A stretch of 64,000 nt of DNA from assembly GCF_012935325.2 (NCBI RefSeq), contig NZ_JABBYG020000001.1, positions 372,001-436,000 on the forward strand, in the 5' to 3' direction. Shown piece by piece: positions 52,447 through 63,956 of this stretch. How positions within the stretch are numbered: the stretch's first letter is position 1; each line of letters opens with the position of its first letter. The notes below the pieces were generated by a model. That model was given only the letters and a program-made list of their open reading frames with translations. It did not search any database and was not told the origin of the DNA. This DNA is from Paenibacillus sp. PL91 (GTDB taxonomy: Bacteria > Bacillota > Bacilli > Paenibacillales > Paenibacillaceae). Position numbers and translations under genes: made by a program.

Positions 52447-53228
52447 TTACCGATTTCTCCGGTACGTCTTGGGGGACACGCCTAAGATTTTGGCAAACTG
52501 GCGAGTAAAATAGTTGCTGTCGTTGAATCCGCTTTTATATGAAATTTCCGAAATGGGAAGGATTGTCAATTTCGGTGGTCTGCATGCGTGTTCCAAACGG
52601 AGCTGCTGGAGTTAGTTGAAAGGCGTCGTTTCGTAATAGGATTGGAAAATTCGATTCAAGTGCCTGACCGAAATATTGGATTTTGCTGCGATTTCTACAC
52701 GCGATAGCGGCTGCAGATAGTTATCCTCCATAAAGGAAATGGCTTTGGCTAAATGCAACAGATTGTTTTGGATCCTTTGCCGTTCTGACTCTCATATTGT
52801 CTCGACAATTGAACGACAAGCTCTAAAAAACGCGAACGCAGAATGGTCTGATACACCTGCAGCTTGTTCGTATATTCCTCGATCATGAAGGCGACCAAGG
52901 AAATTACGCAATCCAGGCTTGATATCGGCAGGCTCATTTTGCTTAAGGAATGGTTAATATTACGGTGATACGATTCCAAAACGAAAAGCGCCTGATATCC
53001 GTTAGCTTTTCTGAGCTCTGGACCTGCCGATTCCAGCAGCTCAGGCTTATACATGATATTGCAAATACGAAATCCATGAGGATCTTTATATCCATGCGAG
53101 GTTGTTCCGTTAATAACGAATACGTCCCCCTTCTTGATAAAAGTTTCTTCGGAATTGACGACATGTGTAGCGTCGCCATGTAAAACAATAACTAGCTCGG
53201 AGAAATCCTCATGATAATGTACATACAT
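52447..53228 (-). pseudogene. AraC-family regulator, broken
   Basis: The cupin part is read at 53228-52749 (MYVHYHEDFSELVIVLHG). A frameshift follows near 52770, then the HTH part (MEDNYLQPLSRVEIAAKSN, VRHLNRIFQSYYETTP, NDSNYFTRQFAKILGVSPKT) with a nonsense TAA after TTPFN near 52614. The first residues before HYHEDF are missing because the DNA joins a GH43 fragment at about 53230. Confidence 0.88.
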
Positions 53229-53230
53229 GT

Positions 53231-53712
53231 CTTCGATCCGATCTATGTGGATCAGCCTGGTATCGATCCCGATTTGTTCTTTGACGAAGAAGGAGAGGTC
53301 TATTACTCGACCTCACATGACGCCATGGGACAAGGGGCATATAAAAGCCGAATCGATATAAAAACAGGGAAGAGGCTTTCAGACATTACATTGGTGTGGA
53401 AGGGGATAAGCGGCCAATATCCAGAAGGTCCGCACCTTTATCGGATCGGCTATTGGTATTATCTCATGATCTCCGAAGGCGGAACGGAGTACGGCCACAT
53501 GGTTACCGTAGCGCGGAGCAAGAGGCCAGACGGTCCGTTCGAGAGTTGCCCGTATAATCCAATATTGTCGCATCGAAGCTTGTTGAAATCGATTCATGCG
53601 ACGGGGCACGCCGATTTGGTCCGGGCGCCGGACGGCACTTGGTGGGCTGTGTTTCTTGGGATTCGACCTTTCGGATATCCCCCAATCATCACCTTGGCCG
53701 GGAAACGTTCCT
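53231..53712 (+). pseudogene. GH43 glycosidase, internal fragment
   Basis: The reading DPIYVDQPGIDPDLFFDEE, then YPEGPHLYRI and GGTEYGHMV, matches the middle of GH43 (compare the gene at 49837). It has neither a start nor the C-terminal part. A frameshift at the C run near 53680 precedes NHHLGRETFL. The open frame borrows its ATG from the opposite-strand AraC remnant. Confidence 0.85.
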
Positions 53713-54165
53713 ACCATATCCACCATCTTAGAAAATATTGCGACTGTCCTAAAGGTCTCTCTGGCTTACTTGAAAAGAAGGAACGCATGCAGGTAGTGCG
53801 GAAGGATGAACGCAAGGTCACCACATGCTACAGCGATGCACTTCGAGCAACACATTTAAGCTCCACGAAGAATATTAAAATGCGGATTGTGGAAACTTCC
53901 TCCTGGCTCCTCAACCGGCCCAATTCCTTTTGCGCATGAAGGCGAGGAAGTGCATTTGGTCATCAAAGAGGCGATCTACGCTGAACAGGGAGAAGACTCG
54001 GTCGAGCTGAGGGAAAGTGATTCCTTTAGTTGGAATGCCTGCACGCTGCATTTGGCCAAGAAAATAGGTGATGATACAGCCATTCGTTCAATCTCCGTTC
54101 TAAGTATCGGGTACGTTAGTTCAATAAGTGGCAGGTATTTCAATGTGCTACCTTCTCAAGATTAG
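53713..54165 (+). pseudogene. XRE-cupin regulator fragment
   Basis: TISTILENIATVLKVSLAYL is the end of an XRE helix-turn-helix domain. After two frame changes a cupin domain follows (PPGSSTGPIPFAHEGEEVHL, then LRESDSFSWNACTLH). The 5' half of the HTH is missing, joined directly to the GH43 fragment. Confidence 0.75.
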
Positions 54166-54193
54166 TGATAAGTGATCGGTGTGGTGATATCAA

Positions 54194-54430
54194 ATGAAAA
54201 AATGCAAACAATGTCATCGCTCTGTTCAACCCGGTAGTAAACATTGCGAAAAACATAAGGCGCGGAGAGGACTGCATCGGGTGAAATTCGTTGAGGGAGT
54301 CAAGAATCGCGTTCGAACTGAACATGGTCATCTCGTCTGCGAGAATCTAACAGACTTCCCTCTATACGGACTGGTTGAATATAATGAGAATTGGCTCAAT
54401 CGTGGTACTATTATTAAAATAACTTCCTAA
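54194..54430 (+). CDS. small Cys/His-rich protein, hypothetical
   Basis: 78 residues. CKQCHRSVQPGSKHCEKHK at residues 4-22 gives C-X2-C and C-X2-H pairs, a probable zinc knuckle, then a basic stretch and a beta-rich tail. It is 12 bp before the next gene and probably co-transcribed. Function unknown. Confidence 0.6.
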   Translation: MKKCKQCHRSVQPGSKHCEKHKARRGLHRVKFVEGVKNRVRTEHGHLVCENLTDFPLYGLVEYNENWLNRGTIIKITS

Positions 54431-54442
54431 AGTGGTGATATC

Positions 54443-55000
54443 ATGAAATTTGTTTTGATATTTGGTCCGCAGGCAGTAGGTAAAATGACAGTGGGGCATG
54501 AACTGGAAATGATATCTGATTTAAAATTGTTCCACAACCATATGACGATAGAATTGCTAGCTCCTTATTTTGGCTTCAGTCGTGAAATGTGGGGATTAAC
54601 GAATAAATTCCGTCAGGACATATTTGAAGCGGCCGCCGCCAGTGATATGTATGGAATGATATTCACATATGTATGGGGATTCGATTTGCAGTGCGATTGG
54701 GATTACGTCGATAAAATTTGTAAAATATTTGAGGATCAAGGTGCGGATGTCTATTTTGTTGAGCTTGAAGCCGATCTTGAGGAGAGAATAGAGCGTAACA
54801 AGACTCCCAATAGGCTTGAACATAAACCAACAAAGAGAGATATCACACGCTCTGAACAGGATCTAAAACAGACAATGGAGCAACATCGATTGAACTCGTT
54901 AGAGGGAGAAATAAAAAAAGAAAACTATTTGAGAATAAGCAATACGAAAATCAACGCTCGTGAAGTTGCTGAAACCATAAAAAATAGATTCGCTTTATAA
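54443..55000 (+). CDS. P-loop kinase/ATPase-like protein
   Basis: 185 residues. Walker A GPQAVGKMT (8-16) at the very N-terminus, a central region with many aromatics, and a lid-like R/E-rich helix (DLEERIERNKTPNRLEHKPT). The layout resembles small nucleotide, shikimate or antibiotic kinases (AAA_33-like), with no substrate assigned. GTGGTGA precedes the ATG. Confidence 0.7.
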   Translation: MKFVLIFGPQAVGKMTVGHELEMISDLKLFHNHMTIELLAPYFGFSREMWGLTNKFRQDIFEAAAASDMYGMIFTYVWGFDLQCDWDYVDKICKIFEDQGADVYFVELEADLEERIERNKTPNRLEHKPTKRDITRSEQDLKQTMEQHRLNSLEGEIKKENYLRISNTKINAREVAETIKNRFAL

Positions 55001-55008
55001 CGATTCTT

Positions 55009-55106
55009 GTTGAACTAACGGGAAACGATAGTTGAATAACAAACATTAATGAGCAGGCGCTGCGGCGGCCTGCTCATTGTATTAAGCAAACGGGCAGTTT
55101 AGTTTG
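55009..55106 (+). repeat. three-hairpin dispersed repeat, copy R3 (complete)
   Basis: GTTGAACTAACGGGAAACG, ATAGTTGAATAA, GAGCAGGC...GGCCTGCTC (55051-55075), TATTAAGCA and AACGGGCAGTTTAGTTT. The clearest full-length copy. Confidence 0.85.
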
Positions 55107-55160
55107 GATAGGACCATCAGAGGGAACCGATCATATAAAGAATGCGAGCGAGGTGAGCTA

Positions 55161-55385
55161 ATGAATACACATAAAATTAAACGAATACTGAATATATCCG
55201 CTCTGACACTATTGCTTTTTTATTTGACTGGAATAATCCTAATGTTCATTACTTTTAAAATTATGCGATTCGATGATGATTTTGAGTTCGCCTTCTCAAT
55301 TAACTTTTTATTATGGGGCGGAGTTTCCTTACTGATCAGTGTCTTCGTCTTAATGATTTTGAAAACTGTTTTTACGAGGGAGTGA
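55161..55385 (+). CDS. small two-helix membrane protein
   Basis: 74 residues from ATG 55161 with GCGAGGTGAG upstream; a start at 55104 is less likely. Two hydrophobic helices (about 10-32 and 46-68) with an acidic loop (RFDDDFEF) between them. No family recognised. Confidence 0.6.
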   Translation: MNTHKIKRILNISALTLLLFYLTGIILMFITFKIMRFDDDFEFAFSINFLLWGGVSLLISVFVLMILKTVFTRE

Positions 55386-55405
55386 GCGAGCCTGCACGAT
55401 GATTT

Positions 55406-55493
55406 GTTGAGCTAATGGGGGAAGGATAGCTCAATGGCAGCCAACCTAATGGCTGCCGTTTCTCAACTAACTGGCAGGAGAGTTCAGCCAATA
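55406..55493 (+). repeat. three-hairpin dispersed repeat, copy R4
   Basis: GTTGAGCTAATGGGGGAAGG, ATAGCTCAA, GGCAGCC...GGCTGCC (55436-55457), then CAACTAACTGGCAGGAGAGTT. Its right end abuts a headless ORF. Confidence 0.7.
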
Positions 55494-55494
55494 G

Positions 55495-55698
55495 TTTGAG
55501 GAATTTTTAAATCCTACTAGCCCGAATCGAACTCCTGATGAAGACTATTTCTTACAAATTTATTATAACCCCGCCACAGTGAAGAATAATGCAATAAAAT
55601 CTTATTTTGTCTGGGTTGATAAAGAAAAACAAGAGGTTAAAATTGCACCTGATCAGAAAGAGTCCACTATCTTTATAAGCAAAGTACTGAATCAGTAA
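55495..55698 (+). pseudogene. headless gene fragment
   Basis: 67 codons (FEEFLNPTSPNRTPDEDYFL...) with no start codon, preceded directly by a stop and by repeat R4. The coding-like composition suggests the C-terminal part of a gene cut off at the repeat. Family unknown. Confidence 0.45.
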
Positions 55699-55832
55699 AA
55701 GAGATTATAAAGTTGGGTTTGTTCAACGGATACGATATCACAACAAAGAACAGGCTGCCAATCATGCTCTCCTTTATCTAGACAGGTTTAATAAATAAAC
55801 CGCTACTTGAAGGGGAGCTTTTTTTGTAAAAA

Positions 55833-55967
55833 AAGAATGAATACAACGCTTCAGAGAAACTCGCCATTGTGCAGGAGCTAGAGTCAGGAGAAGTCAGTCG
55901 AGCAGGCGTTGCTCTAAAGAATAATATCAGTGCAACTACCCTGGTGAAATGGCATTCGTACACATAA
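55833..55967 (+). pseudogene. IS3-type OrfA (HTH) remnant
   Basis: The reading YNASEKLAIVQELESGE then SRAGVALKNNISATTLVKW is the helix-turn-helix start of an IS3-family orfA, ending in TAA after 44 codons. No orfB follows. The remaining part of 55699-56125 shows nothing else. Confidence 0.65.
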
Positions 55968-56125
55968 TTAACAGCTAGTCCGTGGAGTTTAAGCTTCAGG
56001 ACAGAAATTGCAGCGTGCAAAATGGTTATGACTAGGCATGCGTACAGTCAAGTGGCTATTCACCTACGTAGTATAAGTTACACTTTCATGTAAAATCATG
56101 AATATCTTCCGATAGGAGTGATGTT

Positions 56126-56407
56126 ATGGCTCATATGCGAAATAAAGGACCGATGAGACAACCGCCGCAGTCCCCTCCTCCCGCATTCATCCCGCCGAAA
56201 CCCGCTGTTTCTTATATCGTCGACTGCGTTTACCAGTACACCTATGTTTGGCTTAGGTCTGGCGAGAACTTCTGGTTTTATCCGACATATGTCGATATGG
56301 ACGGTGTTGCAGGGTATAGATGGAGCGGATCATACTGGTACTTCTATGGTATCGATCCGCGAGTCATCGATGCCGTATCGTGTCCTCCGATTCCTACCCC
56401 TTTCTGA
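56126..56407 (+). CDS. small Pro/aromatic-rich protein, hypothetical
   Basis: 93 residues. The N-terminal 30 are proline-rich; the rest is rich in Tyr, Trp and Phe (VYQYTYVWLRSGENFWFYPT, GYRWSGSYWYFYGID). No signal or membrane helix. The composition suggests a structural or surface-layer/coat role, but that is only inference. TAGGAGTGATG precedes the ATG. Confidence 0.6.
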   Translation: MAHMRNKGPMRQPPQSPPPAFIPPKPAVSYIVDCVYQYTYVWLRSGENFWFYPTYVDMDGVAGYRWSGSYWYFYGIDPRVIDAVSCPPIPTPF

Positions 56408-56412
56408 GCACT

Positions 56413-56456
56413 AAAAAAACAGAGTGCCGGTGGTTCTGTTCACTCACCGCGCTCTG
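56413..56456 (-). terminator. hairpin, terminator-like on the minus strand
   Basis: CAGAGTGCCGGTG pairs with CACCGCGCTCTG; on the minus strand it is followed by seven T. It would stop transcription entering the small protein gene from the right. Confidence 0.55.
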
Positions 56457-56687
56457 CTAGTGATACTTAGGACAACCTCGAATATAAAATATAATCCAGC
56501 GCTTTCGGCTTGCCCGATGCTTCCTGCTAAACGCGATTGTGCGGGAGAGGGGAGGGGACAATCGGGAGGCACTCAATTTGCTGCGCCGGCGGGGTGGGCA
56601 GAGTTTCCAAGTATTGAGCCACTAAATAACAAGGTGGAGAAACCTTCGGAAGTAGCAGTATCATTTCTGGAAACAATCTCGTACCTC

Positions 56688-56712
56688 GTTGAGCTAACGG
56701 GCAGTTTAGTGC
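56688..56712 (+). repeat. half copy of the dispersed repeat, R5
   Basis: GTTGAGCTAACGGGCAGTTT AGTGCG matches only the last block of the repeat. The rest of 56457-56828 shows no gene. Confidence 0.5.
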
Positions 56713-56828
56713 GAACTTGTTCAGGAAGGAAAACACAGACCCGATCTGGAATTTATTTAAATATTATCTTAGGAGGACTTGGCCTATCCCCTTATAACCA
56801 ATGTATACAAAACTAGGTGGGTGTTCAT

Positions 56829-57392
56829 ATGAAAGATGTGTTCAATGCGCTACCAGTCTTAGAGACCAATCGACTTAAACTAAGAAAGATAACATTAGAA
56901 GATGCAGAGGATATGTATTATTACTGTTCTAATGAGGAAGTACCGAAGTACGCTTCTTGGAATCCTCACAAAACAATCACAGAAACAAAAGAGGTGATTG
57001 AGCGAGTACTTATCCAGTGGAATAATAAGAGCTTGGTTCATTGGGGTATTGAATATAAAGAAAATAGTAGGTTGATTGGTACAATAGAGTTCGCCACTTG
57101 GGATAGACAGCATAAAATTGCCGAAATTGGATATGCCTTATCACCGGATTATTGGGGAAAGGGTGTCGCAACGGAAGCCGCAAGAAAAGTTATTAAATTC
57201 GGTTTTACCAATATGGACTTGGTACGTATTCAAGCAAAATGCTATTTAGAAAATATCGGTTCTGCACGAGTCATGGAAAAGGCGGAAATGTCATTTGAAG
57301 GAATTATTAGGAAGGGGCTCTTCATAAAAGGGAAACATCAGGATTTAAAAATGTACTCTATACTAAAGGATGAGTTTCAATCATGGGATTAG
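56829..57392 (+). CDS. GNAT acetyltransferase, RimJ/RimL type
   Basis: 187 residues from ATG 56829 (AGGTGGGTG upstream). RimJ/RimL-like layout: ETNRLKLRKITLEDAEDMYY at the start, acetyl-CoA motif YWGKGVATEAARKVI, then a NIGSARVMEKAEMSFEG segment. It may acetylate a protein N-terminus or a small molecule. AT-rich codon use differs from the core genes. Confidence 0.88.
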   Translation: MKDVFNALPVLETNRLKLRKITLEDAEDMYYYCSNEEVPKYASWNPHKTITETKEVIERVLIQWNNKSLVHWGIEYKENSRLIGTIEFATWDRQHKIAEIGYALSPDYWGKGVATEAARKVIKFGFTNMDLVRIQAKCYLENIGSARVMEKAEMSFEGIIRKGLFIKGKHQDLKMYSILKDEFQSWD

Positions 57393-57557
57393 TATGGCAG
57401 TTGAACCATATGAATCAGGTATGCATTATGATTGGGTATGCAGAAGAGAAGGAGATTCTTGGCCCGATTAATCTGAATCAAGTTCTATTTCGATCGTTAA
57501 ACTCCCATGGAAGAACGCAATTACTTCAATAACCTGTGGTGTCGCGTGAGCGTCATG

Positions 57558-57650
57558 GATGGCTAACGGGGAACGATAGTTCAATAAAACACATGGATGA
57601 TCAGGAACCGCAGTGGCCTGCTCATTTTATTAAGCTACCGGACAGTTATA
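57558..57650 (+). repeat. three-hairpin dispersed repeat, copy R6
   Basis: GGCTAACGGGGAACGATAGT, TCAATAAAACACATGGATGA, TCAGG...GGCCTGCTC, TTTTATTAAGCTACCGGACAG. It shares long stretches with R2 and shows what R2 is missing after TTTATTAA. Confidence 0.8.
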
Positions 57651-57661
57651 CATGACTACGT

Positions 57662-58047
57662 TTGTTTGACCGGTTAGAAATGCACTGCAGGGACACGGTA
57701 ATAAAGCAGGTTTTGGCATATGTGGAACAGCATTACTCCGAGAACTTGAAGCTAGAAACGTTTGGTAGCCTGTTTCATTTCAAAAGTGCTTATCTAGGGA
57801 AATTATTTAAGTGCTACACGGGTGATACGTTCCGGACGTTCTGGATAAAGTGCGAATCCGCAAAGCTAAAATGTTGCTTGAGAATGGTCTTAAGGTTCAT
57901 CAAGCCGCCACTCGGGTAGGAATCTCCAACGTCAACTATTTCCACATGAAATTTAAAAAATACTTTTGGGAAGCCCCCTCTTACTATAAGGCAAGACCAT
58001 CCAAAGAAGGACATAAATATGAAAACGCTTTAGATGATGCCGCCTAG
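57662..58047 (+). pseudogene. AraC/YesN-type HTH remnant, frameshifted
   Basis: The first half (YVEQHYSENLKLETFGSLFH, then YLGKLFKCYTGDTFRTF) and second half (VRIRKAKMLLENGLKVHQAA, then GISNVNYFHMKFKKYFWEAP) are in different frames. The break near 57842 looks like one lost base. It has only the C-terminal DNA-binding part of a YesN-like response regulator. Confidence 0.8.
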
Positions 58048-58084
58048 CAGATATGTTTCTTCAACAGATATTCGTATATCGGTA

Positions 58085-58116
58085 CAAGCCCTCGCCTTTA
58101 ATAGGTAGAGGGCTTG
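58085..58116. terminator. hairpin between the AraC remnant and lacZ
   Basis: CAAGCCCTC pairs exactly with GAGGGCTTG over a 14-nt loop. There is no good T run on either side; it may mark the end of lacZ transcripts or of the old regulator gene. Confidence 0.4.
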
Positions 58117-58216
58117 GGTTCTTCCTGCCGCGTTTAACTGGGAATGGCAGTGGATTTTTTGATTCCGATGGGAACCACGAGTAGGTCTTAACTGACCGGT
58201 TTCGCCGAGCTGCTGT

Positions 58217-61385
<3,169 letters not shown>

Positions 61386-61458
61386 ATAAGGATAATTCTT
61401 TATGTGAAATGGTTAGACTGGTATTTCATTTATCCATTTTGGTAGGAGTGGCGACGAT

Positions 61459-62289
61459 ATGAATTATGAAGATATTAAGGAAAATGATGTCATATACCGG
61501 TGTATTGGCGACAATTTCGACCAAGGCATTTTGTCATGCGGCTTTATGAGAAAAAGAACGGCGGAGCGTTCTCAATATGACTTTAAGATAGGCTATTACA
61601 GCTGTTTTTTGATCCTGCAGGGCAATGGACGTTTTATATCTAAGGACGGTACCGTTACTCTTATGCAAGCAGGCGATCTGGTTCAACGTTTGCCCGACCG
61701 CTTACACTCCACAGAAATTGAGCCAAATGGGGGATGGCTAGAGTTTTACATCAGCGTTGGGTATCCTGTCTATCATTACTTGAGGGAGCTTGGAATAATA
61801 ATTTCCGATAAAGAGGTGCAAGCGGCCCAGCTTACAACCGATTTTATTTATGATTTTGTTGCCTTGCTAAACACCCTCAAAGGCGCGACGGATGAAAAGC
61901 TGCCCTATCTGCTGATGAGGGCACAGGAGCTCATTATCCGATTGCACGGAAGCATTAATAATACTCAGAGCGAGCAAAATGAAAGTAAGATAACGAAGGC
62001 CTGCCAGCTAATCGGCGGTTCCAGTAATATTCATTATGACATTAAACAAGCGGCAGCAGTCGTAAATATGGGCTACGAGAATTTCAGAAAGTTATTTAAA
62101 GAAACAACCGGGTTGTCCCCTAAGCGGTATCATATTGAACAGATCATGAAGCAGGCAAAAATGATGCTGCTCTCTGGTCTCCCCATCAAACACGTAGCCG
62201 TTAGCCTTGGTTACGGAGATATTTATTCCTTTACCAAACAATTTACGAAATCGGAAGGAATTTCTCCGGGACGTTATATCCGTGATTAG
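61459..62289 (+). CDS. AraC-family regulator (cupin sensor)
   Basis: 276 residues, GTAGGAGTGG upstream. N-terminal cupin (about 25-110) for sugar sensing, C-terminal two-HTH domain (IKQAAAVVNMGYENFRKLFK and VAVSLGYGDIYSFTKQF). Divergent from lacZ and followed by a broken GH43 gene, so it probably activates both on a plant-sugar signal. Confidence 0.9.
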   Translation: MNYEDIKENDVIYRCIGDNFDQGILSCGFMRKRTAERSQYDFKIGYYSCFLILQGNGRFISKDGTVTLMQAGDLVQRLPDRLHSTEIEPNGGWLEFYISVGYPVYHYLRELGIIISDKEVQAAQLTTDFIYDFVALLNTLKGATDEKLPYLLMRAQELIIRLHGSINNTQSEQNESKITKACQLIGGSSNIHYDIKQAAAVVNMGYENFRKLFKETTGLSPKRYHIEQIMKQAKMMLLSGLPIKHVAVSLGYGDIYSFTKQFTKSEGISPGRYIRD

Positions 62290-62351
62290 TCGGGTCCGCC
62301 ATTGGTTGTCACAAATGAGAAAATTGCCAACGAACTAGAACAAAGGGGAGA

Positions 62352-62450
62352 ATGATTATAGTAGATCCATTCTTGCGAAATTGGGATTATATACCTGATG
62401 GTGAACCTAGAGTATTAGAAAACAGGGTATATATTTTATGGATCGCATGA
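62352..62450 (+). pseudogene. GH43 glycosidase, N-terminal remnant
   Basis: A proper start (AAAGGGGAG then ATG) opens VDPFLRNWDYIPDGEPRVLE, typical of the N-terminus of a GH43 subfamily. A frameshift follows (YGSHD is in another frame) and a stop after 32 codons. The stretch 62451-62857 has no recognisable continuation. Confidence 0.65.
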
Positions 62451-62857
62451 CTTGGCAGGTTCACAGAGGTGGTAGGCGGTTTTATGAGGATATTCATCGC
62501 GATGTATGGCGTTTCCGAAACGGGAAAGTGTACGCCGGCGCCAAAATTGTACCCCAATATAGACCACTCCTTAAAAGGCTGTGGTTTTATTCGATACATA
62601 AGATAAGCTATGTCTGAATCTTGAAAGATAAGAGTGGCTGCCTAATGTTTAAAAAACGATTGTTTGATATTAGGGATTATACCGTCAAGAGAGCAAATAA
62701 CCGATTGGGCTGCCGTCAGCCACACTTGTGCTTTGCCGAAGAGGTAGTCCTCAAAGAGAACGGTAAACGAAAACTCTCTTCCTTCATCGCTGAAGGAAGC
62801 TAAATCGACTTAAATATGAACGTTAGTGTTGTTTTCTGATTAGAGAATAACGTATTT

Positions 62858-63193
62858 TCATTTGGTCAATGCAGGCCTCGGGTAATTGTTGAATCTCCAC
62901 CGAACGGTAAATGCCCCCGTAAGAAACCAATCTGCTATATCCGTAGGAAGCGTTAGCCAATCAACTGTGCTGTCTGCTCTTATGACCAATTCGTGACGGC
63001 CCTTGGGTACAGATGGAATTGTCAAAGAGAAGGGAGTGAACCCACTGAAATGGTATCCAAGATGAACGCCGTTTAAGTATACGTCTCCGTGATGCAAACC
63101 CCCGTGGCAAATGATGCGCAGATGAGTTGCTTCGAGATAGGTACGAATATAGGTACGATAACAGGCGGCTCCCTGATAATTGTATACTCCCAT
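62858..63193 (-). pseudogene. GH2 sugar-binding domain fragment
   Basis: 111 codons from an internal ATG. GAACYRTYIR, DVYLNGVHLGYHFSGFTPFS and KGRHELVIRADSTVD are the N-terminal jelly-roll of family-2 glycosidases. The frame extends upstream past the ATG without a ribosome site (WINEMG), and the catalytic barrel is absent. Not from the lacZ at 58217, whose sequence there is different. Confidence 0.75.
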
Positions 63194-63270
63194 TTCATTA
63201 ATCCAGCAGGTGGAACAAAGAGCTGCCGTTCCTTAAGGATTAAATGCTCCTGAAAAAGAACGATGCGTGA

Positions 63271-63891
63271 TTGACAGCTCCTTATTGGTCATTTTATAAT
63301 CAGTTACCATGTCCGTTTGTCGTGAGAATCTCTTCCGATGATAACGGTATGCACTATAAAACGGAGATGGTTGCGAGGTTGGACTTGCCGTATGTCCAAT
63401 TATTTTCACCGGAGCAAGAAAAGCAAATTAATGAAAGAATACGATATATTGCCCGCAACTGGACACAAAGCCAATCGGATCATAAAGTTGAAATGCAATA
63501 CGAAGTGTCATCCCTTATCACAAGGATGTCAGGCTTCGCTCAAATCACGGACAGTTTCCAAGAAGCCTATAGGGGTGTTCGAAAATGGATCGATACAAAT
63601 TATAGCGAGGATTTGAAAATTGTCGAGCTTGCCAATCGATTCGGTATTTCTACATCGCATCTTCGCGGTTGGTTTCTAAGGGAACTGGGAATCCCGCCCA
63701 AGGAGTACTTGAACCAAGTTCGTAATGAACATGCGAAGAAGTATTTGACGTTCACTGTCGAGCCTATGAAATCCATCGCTGATGCCTGCGGATTTTCCGA
63801 TGAGCAGCATTTTGGAAAAATGTTTCGCAAATGGAATCGGATTCCCCCGGCAAGGTATAGGAATAACTCTAAAAATTCACTGTTAGAATAA
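63271..63891 (+). pseudogene. AraC-family regulator, 5'-truncated
   Basis: 206 codons from a TTG without a ribosome site. The C-terminal HTH pair is intact (VELANRFGISTSHLRGWFLR and IADACGFSDEQHFGKMF). The N-terminal cupin is only partial (YNQLPCPFVVRISSDD), about 70 residues shorter than complete relatives. It may still be expressed as a shorter protein; a closed promoter region was not found. Confidence 0.7.
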
Positions 63892-63896
63892 TACGC

Positions 63897-63938
63897 TGAA
63901 CCGCATTACAAATAGTGGTGGGGTTTGCTTTTTTTTGT
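63897..63938 (+). terminator. terminator after the truncated AraC gene
   Basis: GAACCGCATTAC pairs with AGTGGTGGGGTT (one mismatch, wobbles), followed by GC and eight T. Confidence 0.65.
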
Positions 63939-63956
63939 GGCTAAGGAGGAAGCTTG

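Noticed and set aside
53211..53939. A single 242-residue GH43-like protein
   Set aside because: The frame begins in an opposite-strand AraC remnant and ends in an XRE-cupin remnant; only the middle matches GH43.
47281..57650. CRISPR array
   Set aside because: The repeated units are far apart, unevenly spaced and internally structured, with no regular spacers and no cas genes.
62621..62803. 60-codon plus-strand frame
   Set aside because: No ribosome site, no recognisable family, and lies in a decayed stretch.
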